Shown here: piece by piece, positions 1 through 6,281 of the stretch | How positions within the stretch are numbered: position 1 is the first letter of the stretch | How the letters are laid out: each line of letters opens with the position of its first letter | NCBI RefSeq assembly: GCF_051659545.1 | Contig: NZ_JBOFOR010000042.1 | Span: forward strand, 1-21,334 | Direction: 5' to 3' | From: JBOFOR01 sp051659545 | GTDB lineage: Bacteria > Bacillota > Clostridia > Peptostreptococcales > Peptostreptococcaceae | Length of the DNA stretch: 21,334 nucleotides | Position numbers and translations under genes: made by a program | The notes under the pieces: generated by a model | The model's database searches: none | What the model saw: only the letters and a program-made list of their open reading frames with translations | What the model was told of the DNA's origin: nothing

Positions 1-17
1 TCATTAGTTTCCTCCCT
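1..17 (-). promoter_or_regulatory. RBS and start codon of a gene truncated by the left window edge
   Basis: Read on the minus strand, a strong AGGGAGG site (plus positions 11-17) is followed after 6 bases by ATG (plus positions 4-2). This is the expected geometry for the start of a leftward gene of which only the first codon is inside the window, so its product cannot be known. It would be divergent from the tRNA and yitT genes. Confidence 0.5.
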
Positions 18-156
18 ATTTTTCTTTTTATTAAATTTAAAAGAGTATTTTAGCAATGAGAAAGTATACATTAAAAATTTTGCTAATGCAACGATTTTTT
101 TGAAAATGAAATAATTTGCTATAAGGAGAAGTGTATTTAATTTGTAATAAATTTCT

Positions 157-175
157 TATAAAGATAATCATTATA
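157..175. promoter_or_regulatory. Fur- or PerR-like operator
   Basis: The core ATAATCATTAT is a perfect 5-1-5 palindrome. The 19-base stretch agrees with 16 of 19 positions of the classical Fur box (GATAATGATWATCATTATC), and the core also fits the PerR box (TTATAATNATTATAA) at 11 of 14 defined positions. It lies in the divergent region between the truncated leftward gene and the tRNA, about 140 bases from the former's start codon, so control of the leftward gene is the simplest reading. The two metalloregulators cannot be told apart from this site alone. Confidence 0.4.
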
Positions 176-243
176 GTAGTATATATTTGCATAAATTACT
201 CATAATAATATTGTAAAATAAAATATAAAAAATTAAAAAAATG

Positions 244-272
244 TTGACTGCACTACAAAAAGAGTATATAAT
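244..272 (+). promoter_or_regulatory. sigma-A promoter of tRNA-Lys
   Basis: TTGACT (244-249) and a perfect TATAAT (267-272) are separated by 17 bases. This is a near-consensus housekeeping promoter, as expected for a stable RNA gene. Transcription should begin near 279, about 34 bases before the mature tRNA. Confidence 0.85.
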
Positions 273-312
273 AGTACTTAGGTAAACAGAAGTCGAAAAA
301 AGTCGAAAATAT

Positions 313-388
313 GATCTATTAGCTCAGTCGGTAGAGCACCTGACTTTTAATCAGGGTGTCCCGCGTTCGAGTCGCGGATGGATCACCA
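313..388 (+). tRNA. tRNA-Lys (anticodon UUU)
   Basis: A complete cloverleaf can be drawn. The 7-bp acceptor GATCTAT pairs with ATGGATC with one G-U pair, the D-arm carries AGCTC...GAGC, and the anticodon stem CCTGA/TCAGG encloses loop CTTTTAA with anticodon TTT at 346-348. The T-arm CCGCG/CGCGG has the GTTCGAGTC-type loop, and the 3' CCA is encoded (386-388). It reads lysine codons AAA and AAG. Confidence 0.97.
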
Positions 389-410
389 ATTAAAAAACAT
401 GCTTTAATAT

Positions 411-440
411 AAAAAACTCTTAGATTACTAAGAGTTTTTT
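411..440 (+). terminator. Intrinsic terminator after tRNA-Lys
   Basis: AAAAAACTCTTA and TAAGAGTTTTTT form a 12-bp stem with a 6-base loop, ending in a run of T. It separates the tRNA from the next gene, whose start codon is only 27 bases downstream. The stem contains few G-C pairs, so read-through is plausible. Confidence 0.8.
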
Positions 441-467
441 GTATTTAAAGAATTTTGGAGGGAAGAT

Positions 468-1331
468 ATGAGGAACAAATCATCAAAAATAGTTATAGAG
501 TTTATTGGGCTAATAGTAGGATGTTTATTTATAGGTACCGGAATAAATGTGTTTTTTAAGCCGTTTACCATAGCACCAGGTGGACTTAGCGGTCTTTCTC
601 TTGTAATAAGTAAAATGACGGGATTGTCTGTATCGGTAATAATGCTAATTATAGGTATTCCATTGTTATTATTTTCAATAAAAATATTAGGTAAAAAAGA
701 TGCTATAAAAACGTTTATAGGAATGATAATGTTATCTGGGGTTATAAAAATAACAGAGCCATTATCGACGATACAAATAACACAAGATGTTTTACTATCG
801 GCAATATCGGGAGCAATAATGTTAGGAATTGGTCTTGGAACAGTATTTAGCGTAGATGGCTCAACAGGAGGAACAGATCTTATAGCACTTATGCTAAATA
901 GAATCTTTCCCAATATACCTGTTCCTAAGTTTTTAATTCTGATTGATGGAATGGTTGTTTTATCAGCAGGCATTGCAAATGGAAATTTAGAAACAGGATT
1001 ATACTCTGCAATCGCTTTATACATAATAGTAAAGGTAATAGATGCTATAATCTCTGGTTTTGATTACTCTAAGGCATTTATGATAATAACCAATGAGCCA
1101 GAAAAATTAAGAAGCGTTATAGTTGATGATATTAAAAGAGGAGTTACAATTTTAGATGGTAAAGGTGGATACACTAATGACCATAAGAATATATTATTTG
1201 TTGTTGTAAATAAAAAACAACAAGAAGTATATCTAAAAAGATTAATAAAGCAAGAAGACCCTAACTCTTTTGTTATAGTGAGTGATGTACATGAGGTATT
1301 AGGAGAAGGTTTTAAGGCAATAAATATTTAA
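468..1331 (+). CDS. YitT family membrane protein (DUF161/DUF2179)
   Basis: This 287-residue protein has the layout of the YitT family: an N-terminal hydrophobic half with about five or six membrane segments (roughly residues 10-190), then a soluble DUF2179 domain (about 205-282). The family motif GSTGGTDLIA (131-140) joins membrane segments, and the soluble domain carries the typical RGVTILDGKGGYT (224-236). The family is widespread in Firmicutes. Its transported substrate or function is not established, so no gene symbol is given. The ATG at 468 is preceded by GGAGGG (457-462) at 5-base spacing. No room exists for a standard promoter between the tRNA terminator and the start, so expression may depend on transcription from the tRNA promoter or an internal site. 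The next gene follows after 24 bases and may be co-transcribed. Confidence 0.9.
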   Translation: MRNKSSKIVIEFIGLIVGCLFIGTGINVFFKPFTIAPGGLSGLSLVISKMTGLSVSVIMLIIGIPLLLFSIKILGKKDAIKTFIGMIMLSGVIKITEPLSTIQITQDVLLSAISGAIMLGIGLGTVFSVDGSTGGTDLIALMLNRIFPNIPVPKFLILIDGMVVLSAGIANGNLETGLYSAIALYIIVKVIDAIISGFDYSKAFMIITNEPEKLRSVIVDDIKRGVTILDGKGGYTNDHKNILFVVVNKKQQEVYLKRLIKQEDPNSFVIVSDVHEVLGEGFKAINI

Positions 1332-1355
1332 TAAAAAAGAAAGGAAGGTTTTGAA

Positions 1356-1616
1356 ATGGAGGAAATATACAGAATAATTGAAGAGAAAATAAAAGCATCA
1401 GGTTATTTAGGTGAAGTAAGCGGTGAAGAAATATACGATGAAATATGTGAAGAGATAGAAGAAAAAGAAGAAGGTAGCTATATATTTATGTCAAAGAAAG
1501 AAGATGATGTTCTATTTGAATATAAAATAGATGTAATGGAAGAACAGTTTAATTTATCATACATAGATATAAATGCACCACAAGGTAAATTTCATATAGA
1601 TTTTGACGCAGAATAG
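1356..1616 (+). CDS. Small acidic protein of unknown function
   Basis: I do not recognise this 86-residue protein. It contains 26 Asp/Glu against 8 Lys/Arg, so it is strongly acidic, and it has one Cys and no membrane segment or signal peptide, suggesting a soluble cytoplasmic protein. The first half looks helical with repeated Glu pairs (EEIYRIIEEK, EEIYDEICEE). The second half has alternating hydrophobic residues suggestive of a beta sheet ending in FHIDFDAE. The start is well supported by AAGGAAGG (1341-1348) seven bases before the ATG. It lies 24 bases downstream of the YitT gene on the same strand, and an operon is likely. No terminator is visible directly after it. Confidence 0.75.
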   Translation: MEEIYRIIEEKIKASGYLGEVSGEEIYDEICEEIEEKEEGSYIFMSKKEDDVLFEYKIDVMEEQFNLSYIDINAPQGKFHIDFDAE

Positions 1617-1638
1617 AAGTTTGTAAAAAAATATCTGA

Positions 1639-1667
1639 TTTACAAAAAATATGACGGAAAAAATAAT
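1639..1667 (+). promoter_or_regulatory. Candidate promoter of the PAS kinase gene, with overlapping inverted repeat
   Basis: TTTACA (1639-1644) and AATAAT (1662-1667, five of six bases of the -10 consensus) are 17 bases apart. The -35 element lies in the right arm of an inverted repeat, TTTGTAAA (1620-1627) and TTTACAAA (1639-1646), which could be an operator. Short AT-rich matches occur by chance in such DNA, so this is a candidate only. Transcripts from it would include the hairpin at 1709-1776. Confidence 0.4.
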
Positions 1668-1708
1668 CATCATACAATAAAAAAATTATTTAACAATTAA
1701 TATATACA

Positions 1709-1776
1709 AAGTCCTCCTTTTTTTCTTAGCGATATACTATAATATATATAGTATATACAGGAATAAAGGAGGATTT
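1709..1776 (+). promoter_or_regulatory. Long hairpin that can bury the kinase ribosome binding site
   Basis: Bases 1709-1720, containing TCCTCCTTT, can pair with 1765-1776, containing AAAGGAGGA, giving 12 bp with one G-U. The latter arm is the Shine-Dalgarno site of the gene starting at 1777. Nested inside is a second 10-bp stem, ATATACTATA (1732-1741) with TATAGTATAT (1747-1756) and a 5-base loop. The structure lacks a T-run, so it looks like translational control, not termination. A TATAAT inside it (1738-1743) could alternatively be a -10 element, in which case the distal arm would not be transcribed. Confidence 0.45.
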
Positions 1777-3321
1777 ATGCTAGATAAAGGGGAATATATA
1801 AAAATACTTTTGGAAAGCCCTATACCTTGCATGTGGGCTGAATTACAAGAAGATAAAAATGAAAAAGTATATTATATAAATATATTAGGGGCCAATGAAA
1901 AATTAAAAGAGATTAGTAAAAACATAATTAAAGAAAATATATCTTACAAAATAAGTAGTAAAAAATATGATTATTTAATAAATGTAGTAAAAAATTCAAA
2001 ACAAGCAAAAAAAGATTCAATAGTGGAATTGGTTAAATTTGAAGAAGCTTTTTATAAATTGGATATAAATCACATATCAGAAGATAAATATATGTTTTGG
2101 TATACAGAAAAAATAGATACAGTAAGAGAAAAAGGAATTATAAGCAGTGGTATTTCTGATACAAAAATGTTGGAGTTAATAAGCGATACTATACCAGATA
2201 GTATATTTTTTAAAGATATAAATGGAGTGTTTAGACATTGTAATAAAGTATTTGCAGAAAATAGAAATTTAACAAAAGAAGACGTCATTGGAAAAGTAGA
2301 AAAAGATATAAATACACCTGATATAAAAATAAAAAAATATCAACTAGAAGAAGAAGAAATAATAAAATCTAAAAAAACATCTATAAATAATAGTACCTTA
2401 TTATGTAAAGATGGAAGGGTAAAATATCTTGAAACTATAAAAGTACCTTTAATAGACGAACATAAAACGGTAGCTGGGGTATTAGGAATAGCTAGAGATA
2501 TATCTCACAGAAAAGAAGCGGAAGAAGAATTTGAAAGACTTAGAATGGAGTTTTTTGCAAATTTATCCCATGAGTTTAAAACACCTTTAAATCTTATTTT
2601 TAGTTCAATACAATTAATTGAATTTATGATAGATAGAGATAAAAATAATAAAAAATATAGGATGTATACAAATATAATTAAGCAAAATGGGTATAGGTTG
2701 CTAAAAATAGTAAATAATTTAATTGATAGTACAAGACTTAGCTCAGGGTGCTTAGAGTATAATCCTCAAAATTATAATATGGTAGAATTCATAGAAAATA
2801 TATGCGATTCAGTACAATATTATGCGCAGCAAGAAAGTATTACTTTAATATTCGATACTAATCTAGAAGAAAAAGTAATGGCTTTTGATTTAGAAAAGAT
2901 GGAAAGAATAATACTAAACTTATTATCAAATGCAATTAAGTATAATAGAGAAAGAGGAAAAATTGAAGTAAAATTAAACTTTGAAGAAGAATATCTACAT
3001 ATAAAAGTAAGAGACAGTGGAGTTGGAATACCAAAGGATAAATTAAATGATGTATTTAAGTTATTTAAACAAATAAATAATAGAATAACGAAACTAAGTG
3101 AAGGTAGTGGAATTGGATTATCTATAGTTAAATCATTAGTAGATTTACATGATGGTAGTATAAAAGTATATAGTGCTGAAGGTGTAGGAAGCGAATTTTT
3201 AATAAAGATACCTATAGATTTATGTACAAAAGAAAAAGACGAAAAAATACCTGTCAAATACAACCGATATGTAGAAACTATTGATATAGAGTTTTCTGAT
3301 ATATATTCTATTATAAAGTAG
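1777..3321 (+). CDS. PAS-domain sensor histidine kinase, cytoplasmic, orphan
   Basis: The 514-residue protein has no membrane segment or signal peptide. Residues 1-115 look like a degenerate PAS-like sensor. Residues about 130-250 form a recognisable PAS domain (ISDTIPDSIFFKDINGVFR) ending in GIARDISHRKEAEEEF. The dimerisation and phosphoacceptor domain has the H-box ANLSHEFKTPLN with His265. The ATPase domain has N385 in the N-box LLSNAIKYN, the G1 box DSGVGIP (413-419) and the G2 box GSGIGLSIV (443-451). A tail of about 35 residues follows, with TIDIEFSDIY near the C-terminus. It is expected to autophosphorylate on His265. No response regulator is nearby, so the partner is unknown; in clostridia such orphan kinases can feed Spo0A, but that is inference. 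The ATG at 1777 is 4 bases after GGAGG, inside the hairpin described above. Confidence 0.92.
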   Translation: MLDKGEYIKILLESPIPCMWAELQEDKNEKVYYINILGANEKLKEISKNIIKENISYKISSKKYDYLINVVKNSKQAKKDSIVELVKFEEAFYKLDINHISEDKYMFWYTEKIDTVREKGIISSGISDTKMLELISDTIPDSIFFKDINGVFRHCNKVFAENRNLTKEDVIGKVEKDINTPDIKIKKYQLEEEEIIKSKKTSINNSTLLCKDGRVKYLETIKVPLIDEHKTVAGVLGIARDISHRKEAEEEFERLRMEFFANLSHEFKTPLNLIFSSIQLIEFMIDRDKNNKKYRMYTNIIKQNGYRLLKIVNNLIDSTRLSSGCLEYNPQNYNMVEFIENICDSVQYYAQQESITLIFDTNLEEKVMAFDLEKMERIILNLLSNAIKYNRERGKIEVKLNFEEEYLHIKVRDSGVGIPKDKLNDVFKLFKQINNRITKLSEGSGIGLSIVKSLVDLHDGSIKVYSAEGVGSEFLIKIPIDLCTKEKDEKIPVKYNRYVETIDIEFSDIYSIIK

Positions 3322-3363
3322 ATAGAGAAAATCTCATTTTTGAGATGACTCTATTATTTTTTT
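3322..3363 (+). terminator. Terminator after the PAS kinase gene
   Basis: ATAGAG (3322-3327) pairs with CTCTAT (3349-3354), and inside it ATCTCA (3331-3336) pairs with TGAGAT (3341-3346). A run of T ends at 3363. The hairpin begins directly after the stop codon. Confidence 0.75.
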
Positions 3364-3424
3364 ACGCTTATTACATGAAAAATTAGTATAATTAAAAGTT
3401 AATAAAATAACTATTGAATTTTTA

Positions 3425-3453
3425 TTGAAAAATATACAGAATGTTAATACAAT
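3425..3453 (+). promoter_or_regulatory. Promoter of the glycine riboswitch-gcv operon
   Basis: TTGAAA (3425-3430) and TACAAT (3448-3453) are spaced by 17 bases. A start site near 3460 would place the whole riboswitch in the leader. A TATAAT at 3454-3459 is an alternative -10 but has no well-placed -35. Confidence 0.6.
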
Positions 3454-3480
3454 TATAATAAAAACAGAATATATCCAAGG

Positions 3481-3666
3481 GAGATTAGTGGGAGATACCT
3501 TTTAAACAAGGAGCCGAAGGAGAAATTTAAAAATTGCCAATTTTTAAAGAAACTCTCAGGCAAGAATACCGTTAATTGATGGACCTCTGGAAAGGCTTAT
3601 TTTATATAAGCCACCGAAGAAGCAAAATAATTAAAATTATTGAAACTTTCAGGTTAGTATACAGAG
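3481..3666 (+). ncRNA. Tandem glycine riboswitch
   Basis: Two glycine aptamers occur in series. Aptamer 1 has the conserved GCCGAAGGAG (3513-3522) and AACTCTCAGG (3551-3560), with a P1 stem formed by 3484-3489 and 3571-3576. Aptamer 2 has ACCGAAGAAG (3613-3622) and AAACTTTCAGG (3643-3653), with P1 CTCTG (3585-3589) pairing CAGAG (3662-3666). The linker GGAC...CTCTGGA matches known tandem glycine riboswitches. The strand CAGAG is also needed for the following terminator stem, so glycine binding should stabilise P1 and prevent termination. This makes it an ON switch for the glycine cleavage genes, as in Bacillus gcvT. Function is inferred from conserved sequence and pairing. Confidence 0.95.
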
Positions 3667-3712
3667 TATATAGGCGAGACTATTTGTCGTGTTTATGTAC
3701 TCTGTTTTTGTA
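3661..3712 (+). terminator. Riboswitch expression platform terminator
   Basis: Bases 3661-3680 pair with 3686-3705 to give a nearly continuous 20-bp stem with one A-G mismatch, several G-U pairs and a 5-base loop, followed by TTTTTGT. The outer arm ACAGAGTA/TACTCTGT shares CAGAG with aptamer 2 P1, so the two structures exclude each other. Confidence 0.85.
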
Positions 3713-3740
3713 TGCAAAAATATAATAGGGAGGATTAGAA

Positions 3741-6281
3741 ATGGAAGAGCTTAAATACACAACACTATATGAGACGCATAAAGAAATGGGAGCTAAGTTT
3801 TTAGCATTTTCAGGATGGGATATGCCACTAGAGTACGAAAGTATGTTAAGAGAACATAATGCAGTAAGAGAAAGAGCGGGGCTATTTGATGTATCTCATA
3901 TGGGAGAAGTATTGGTAGAAGGAATAGAAGCAGAAAAAATTGTTCAAAACTTGGTTACAAATGATATAAAGACTTTAAATGAAAATCAAGTTATATATAC
4001 TTTGATGTGCTATGAAGATGGTGGAGTAGTAGATGATTTATTAGTTTATAAATACAACAGTAATAAGTTTTTACTAGTAATAAATGCAGGTAATATAGAT
4101 AAAGACATAAGTTGGATAAGAGAAAATAGCAAAGGATATAATGTAGAAATAAAAGACATTTGTGAGGAAACTTCACAATTAGCAATTCAAGGTCCAAAAG
4201 CACAAGAAATATTACAGAAAATTGTAGAAGTAGATTTAAACGATATAGAGTTTTTCTACTTTAGAGATGATATTAAAGTATGTAACTTATCTTGTATGAT
4301 TTCAAGAACTGGATATACAGGGGAAGATGGATTTGAAATTTATTGTGAAAATAAATATGTAAAAACTATATGGAATGAAATTTTAAAAGCAGGAAAAGAA
4401 GATATAAAACCAATCGGTCTAGGGGCTAGAGATACATTAAGATTTGAAGCTTGTCTACCTCTTTATGGAAATGAAATAAATGAAAATATTACTCCACTAG
4501 AAGGAGGGATTTCATATTTTGTAAAACTAGATAAATCAAACTTTATTGGAAAAGAAGCTTTAGTAAAACAAAAACAAGATGGATTAAAAAGAAAACTGGT
4601 AGGGTTTGAATTATTAGGTAAAGGTATAGCAAGACAAGGTTATGAAGTAAAATTAGAAGATAAAGTAATTGGATTAGTAACTACAGGATATTCATCACCT
4701 ACATTAAACAAAGCAATAGGGTTAGCCCTAATAGATAGCCAATATGCAAACTTAGGAACAGAAATAGACATAGTAATAAGAAAAAAATTAGTAAAAGCTA
4801 AAATAATATCTAAGCCTTTTTACAAAAAACAATATAAAAAAGAAACAGTCGTAGAAACTAAAGCTGATGAAAGTAATAATGAATACTCTTATATACCAAC
4901 AACTAAGGAAGATAAATTAAAAATGTTAGAAAAAATAGGAGTAAATTCAGTTGAAGACTTATTTAATGATATTCCAAAAGAATTAAGATTAAACAGACCA
5001 CTAAAACTAGAAAATGGAAAATCAGAATTAGAAGTAAGCAGAAAAATAAAAAGCTTAGGAAAACAAAACATAAACCTAGAAAAATTAACTTGCTTCTTAG
5101 GTGCAGGAGCATATGATCATTACATCCCATCACTTATAAAGCATATAACTTCAAGAAGTGAATTTTACACAGCGTATACACCATATCAAGCAGAAATAAG
5201 CCAAGGAACTCTTCAAGTAATATTTGAATTTCAATCAATGATAACAGAACTTACAGGAATGGAAATAGCAAATGCATCTATGTATGATGGAGCAACAGCA
5301 GCAGTGGAAGCTTGCCTAATGGCAGCAGTTCAAACTAAAAGAAATAAAATAATAGTATCGAAGACAACACATCCAGAAACTAGAAAAGTATTATACACTT
5401 ACGCTAGATTTAGTGATTTAAAAGTAGTAGAAGTAGACTTCTGCAGCGAATATGGAATGACAGATATAAACAAATTAAAAGAAAATATAGATAAAGAAAC
5501 AGCATGTGTACTTGTTCAAAACCCAAATTTCTTTGGAATAATAGAAGAAATGGAAGTAATAGAAAAAATAGTTCATGCTAATAAAGCATTACTAGTTATG
5601 AGTGTAGACCCTATATCCTTAGGAGTATTAAGAACACCAGGTGAGATAGGAGCAGATATAGTTGTGGGAGAGGCTCAAGCTTTAGGTAATCCAACTAATT
5701 TTGGAGGACCTTATGTAGGTTTTTTAGCAACAAAATCAAAGTACTCAAGAAAAATGCCAGGAAGAATAGTAGGTCAAAGTATAGATACTGAAGGTAAAAA
5801 AGCCTATGTATTAACTTTACAAGCTAGAGAGCAACATGTAAGGAGAGAAAAAGCAACTTCAAATATATGTTCAAATCAAGCATTAAATGCACTTACAGCT
5901 TCTATATATATGGCAACATTAGGAAAAGAAGGTTTCAAAGAAGTTGGTTATCAAAGTATGAAAAAAGCGCATTATACTTATAACAAACTTGTAGAAAGTG
6001 GAAAATATAAACCTATATTTAAAGGTAAATTCTTCAAAGAATTTGCACTATTATGCCCTACTGAAGTAGGTATAATAAATAATAATTTATTGGAAAATAA
6101 CATTTTAGGTGGGTATAATCTAGAAAATTATTATAAAGAGTTAAAAGATAGTACATTAATATGTGTAACTGAAAAAAGAACAAAAGAAGAAATAGATAAA
6201 TTAGTTGAAACTCTTTGTTCAGAAGAGATAGAAAAAATTTCAGACTTAGTAAGATTAGTTCAATGTGTGGAGGAAATATAA
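3741..6281 (+). CDS. gcvTPA: Fused aminomethyltransferase (GcvT) and glycine dehydrogenase subunit 1 (GcvPA)
   Basis: This 846-residue protein joins two glycine cleavage enzymes. Residues 1 to about 363 are GcvT (T-protein), which uses tetrahydrofolate to release ammonia and methylene-THF from aminomethyl-lipoyl-GcvH. They include GLFDVSHMGE (47-56), GGVVDDLLVY (94-103, containing the expected catalytic Asp), SRTGYTGEDGFE and GLGARDTLRFEACLPLYG. A charged linker (about 364-382) leads into GcvPA (383-846), the non-PLP-lysine half of two-subunit P-protein, with FLGAGAYDHYIPS and NPTNFGGPYVGFLATK. This fusion is known in Clostridioides difficile and relatives. The start ATG is 7 bases after AGGGAGG (3727-3733). 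Its stop overlaps the gcvPB start by one base (TAATG), so translation is probably coupled. Expression should be induced by glycine via the upstream riboswitch. No frameshift is needed: the fusion is one open frame. Confidence 0.96.
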   Translation: MEELKYTTLYETHKEMGAKFLAFSGWDMPLEYESMLREHNAVRERAGLFDVSHMGEVLVEGIEAEKIVQNLVTNDIKTLNENQVIYTLMCYEDGGVVDDLLVYKYNSNKFLLVINAGNIDKDISWIRENSKGYNVEIKDICEETSQLAIQGPKAQEILQKIVEVDLNDIEFFYFRDDIKVCNLSCMISRTGYTGEDGFEIYCENKYVKTIWNEILKAGKEDIKPIGLGARDTLRFEACLPLYGNEINENITPLEGGISYFVKLDKSNFIGKEALVKQKQDGLKRKLVGFELLGKGIARQGYEVKLEDKVIGLVTTGYSSPTLNKAIGLALIDSQYANLGTEIDIVIRKKLVKAKIISKPFYKKQYKKETVVETKADESNNEYSYIPTTKEDKLKMLEKIGVNSVEDLFNDIPKELRLNRPLKLENGKSELEVSRKIKSLGKQNINLEKLTCFLGAGAYDHYIPSLIKHITSRSEFYTAYTPYQAEISQGTLQVIFEFQSMITELTGMEIANASMYDGATAAVEACLMAAVQTKRNKIIVSKTTHPETRKVLYTYARFSDLKVVEVDFCSEYGMTDINKLKENIDKETACVLVQNPNFFGIIEEMEVIEKIVHANKALLVMSVDPISLGVLRTPGEIGADIVVGEAQALGNPTNFGGPYVGFLATKSKYSRKMPGRIVGQSIDTEGKKAYVLTLQAREQHVRREKATSNICSNQALNALTASIYMATLGKEGFKEVGYQSMKKAHYTYNKLVESGKYKPIFKGKFFKEFALLCPTEVGIINNNLLENNILGGYNLENYYKELKDSTLICVTEKRTKEEIDKLVETLCSEEIEKISDLVRLVQCVEEI

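Noticed and set aside
428..1024. Minus-strand open frame of 198 codons
   Set aside because: It is a shadow of the YitT gene, very rich in Ile, Pro and Asn, and unlike a natural protein.
2820..3263. Minus-strand open frame of 147 codons
   Set aside because: It is antisense to the conserved ATPase domain of the kinase, has low-complexity Ser/Leu/Ile content, and no ribosome binding site is evident.
6215..6280. Upstream start for gcvPB inside gcvTPA
   Set aside because: The ATG at 6281 has a correctly spaced GGAGGA, and the extra 22 residues have no family counterpart.
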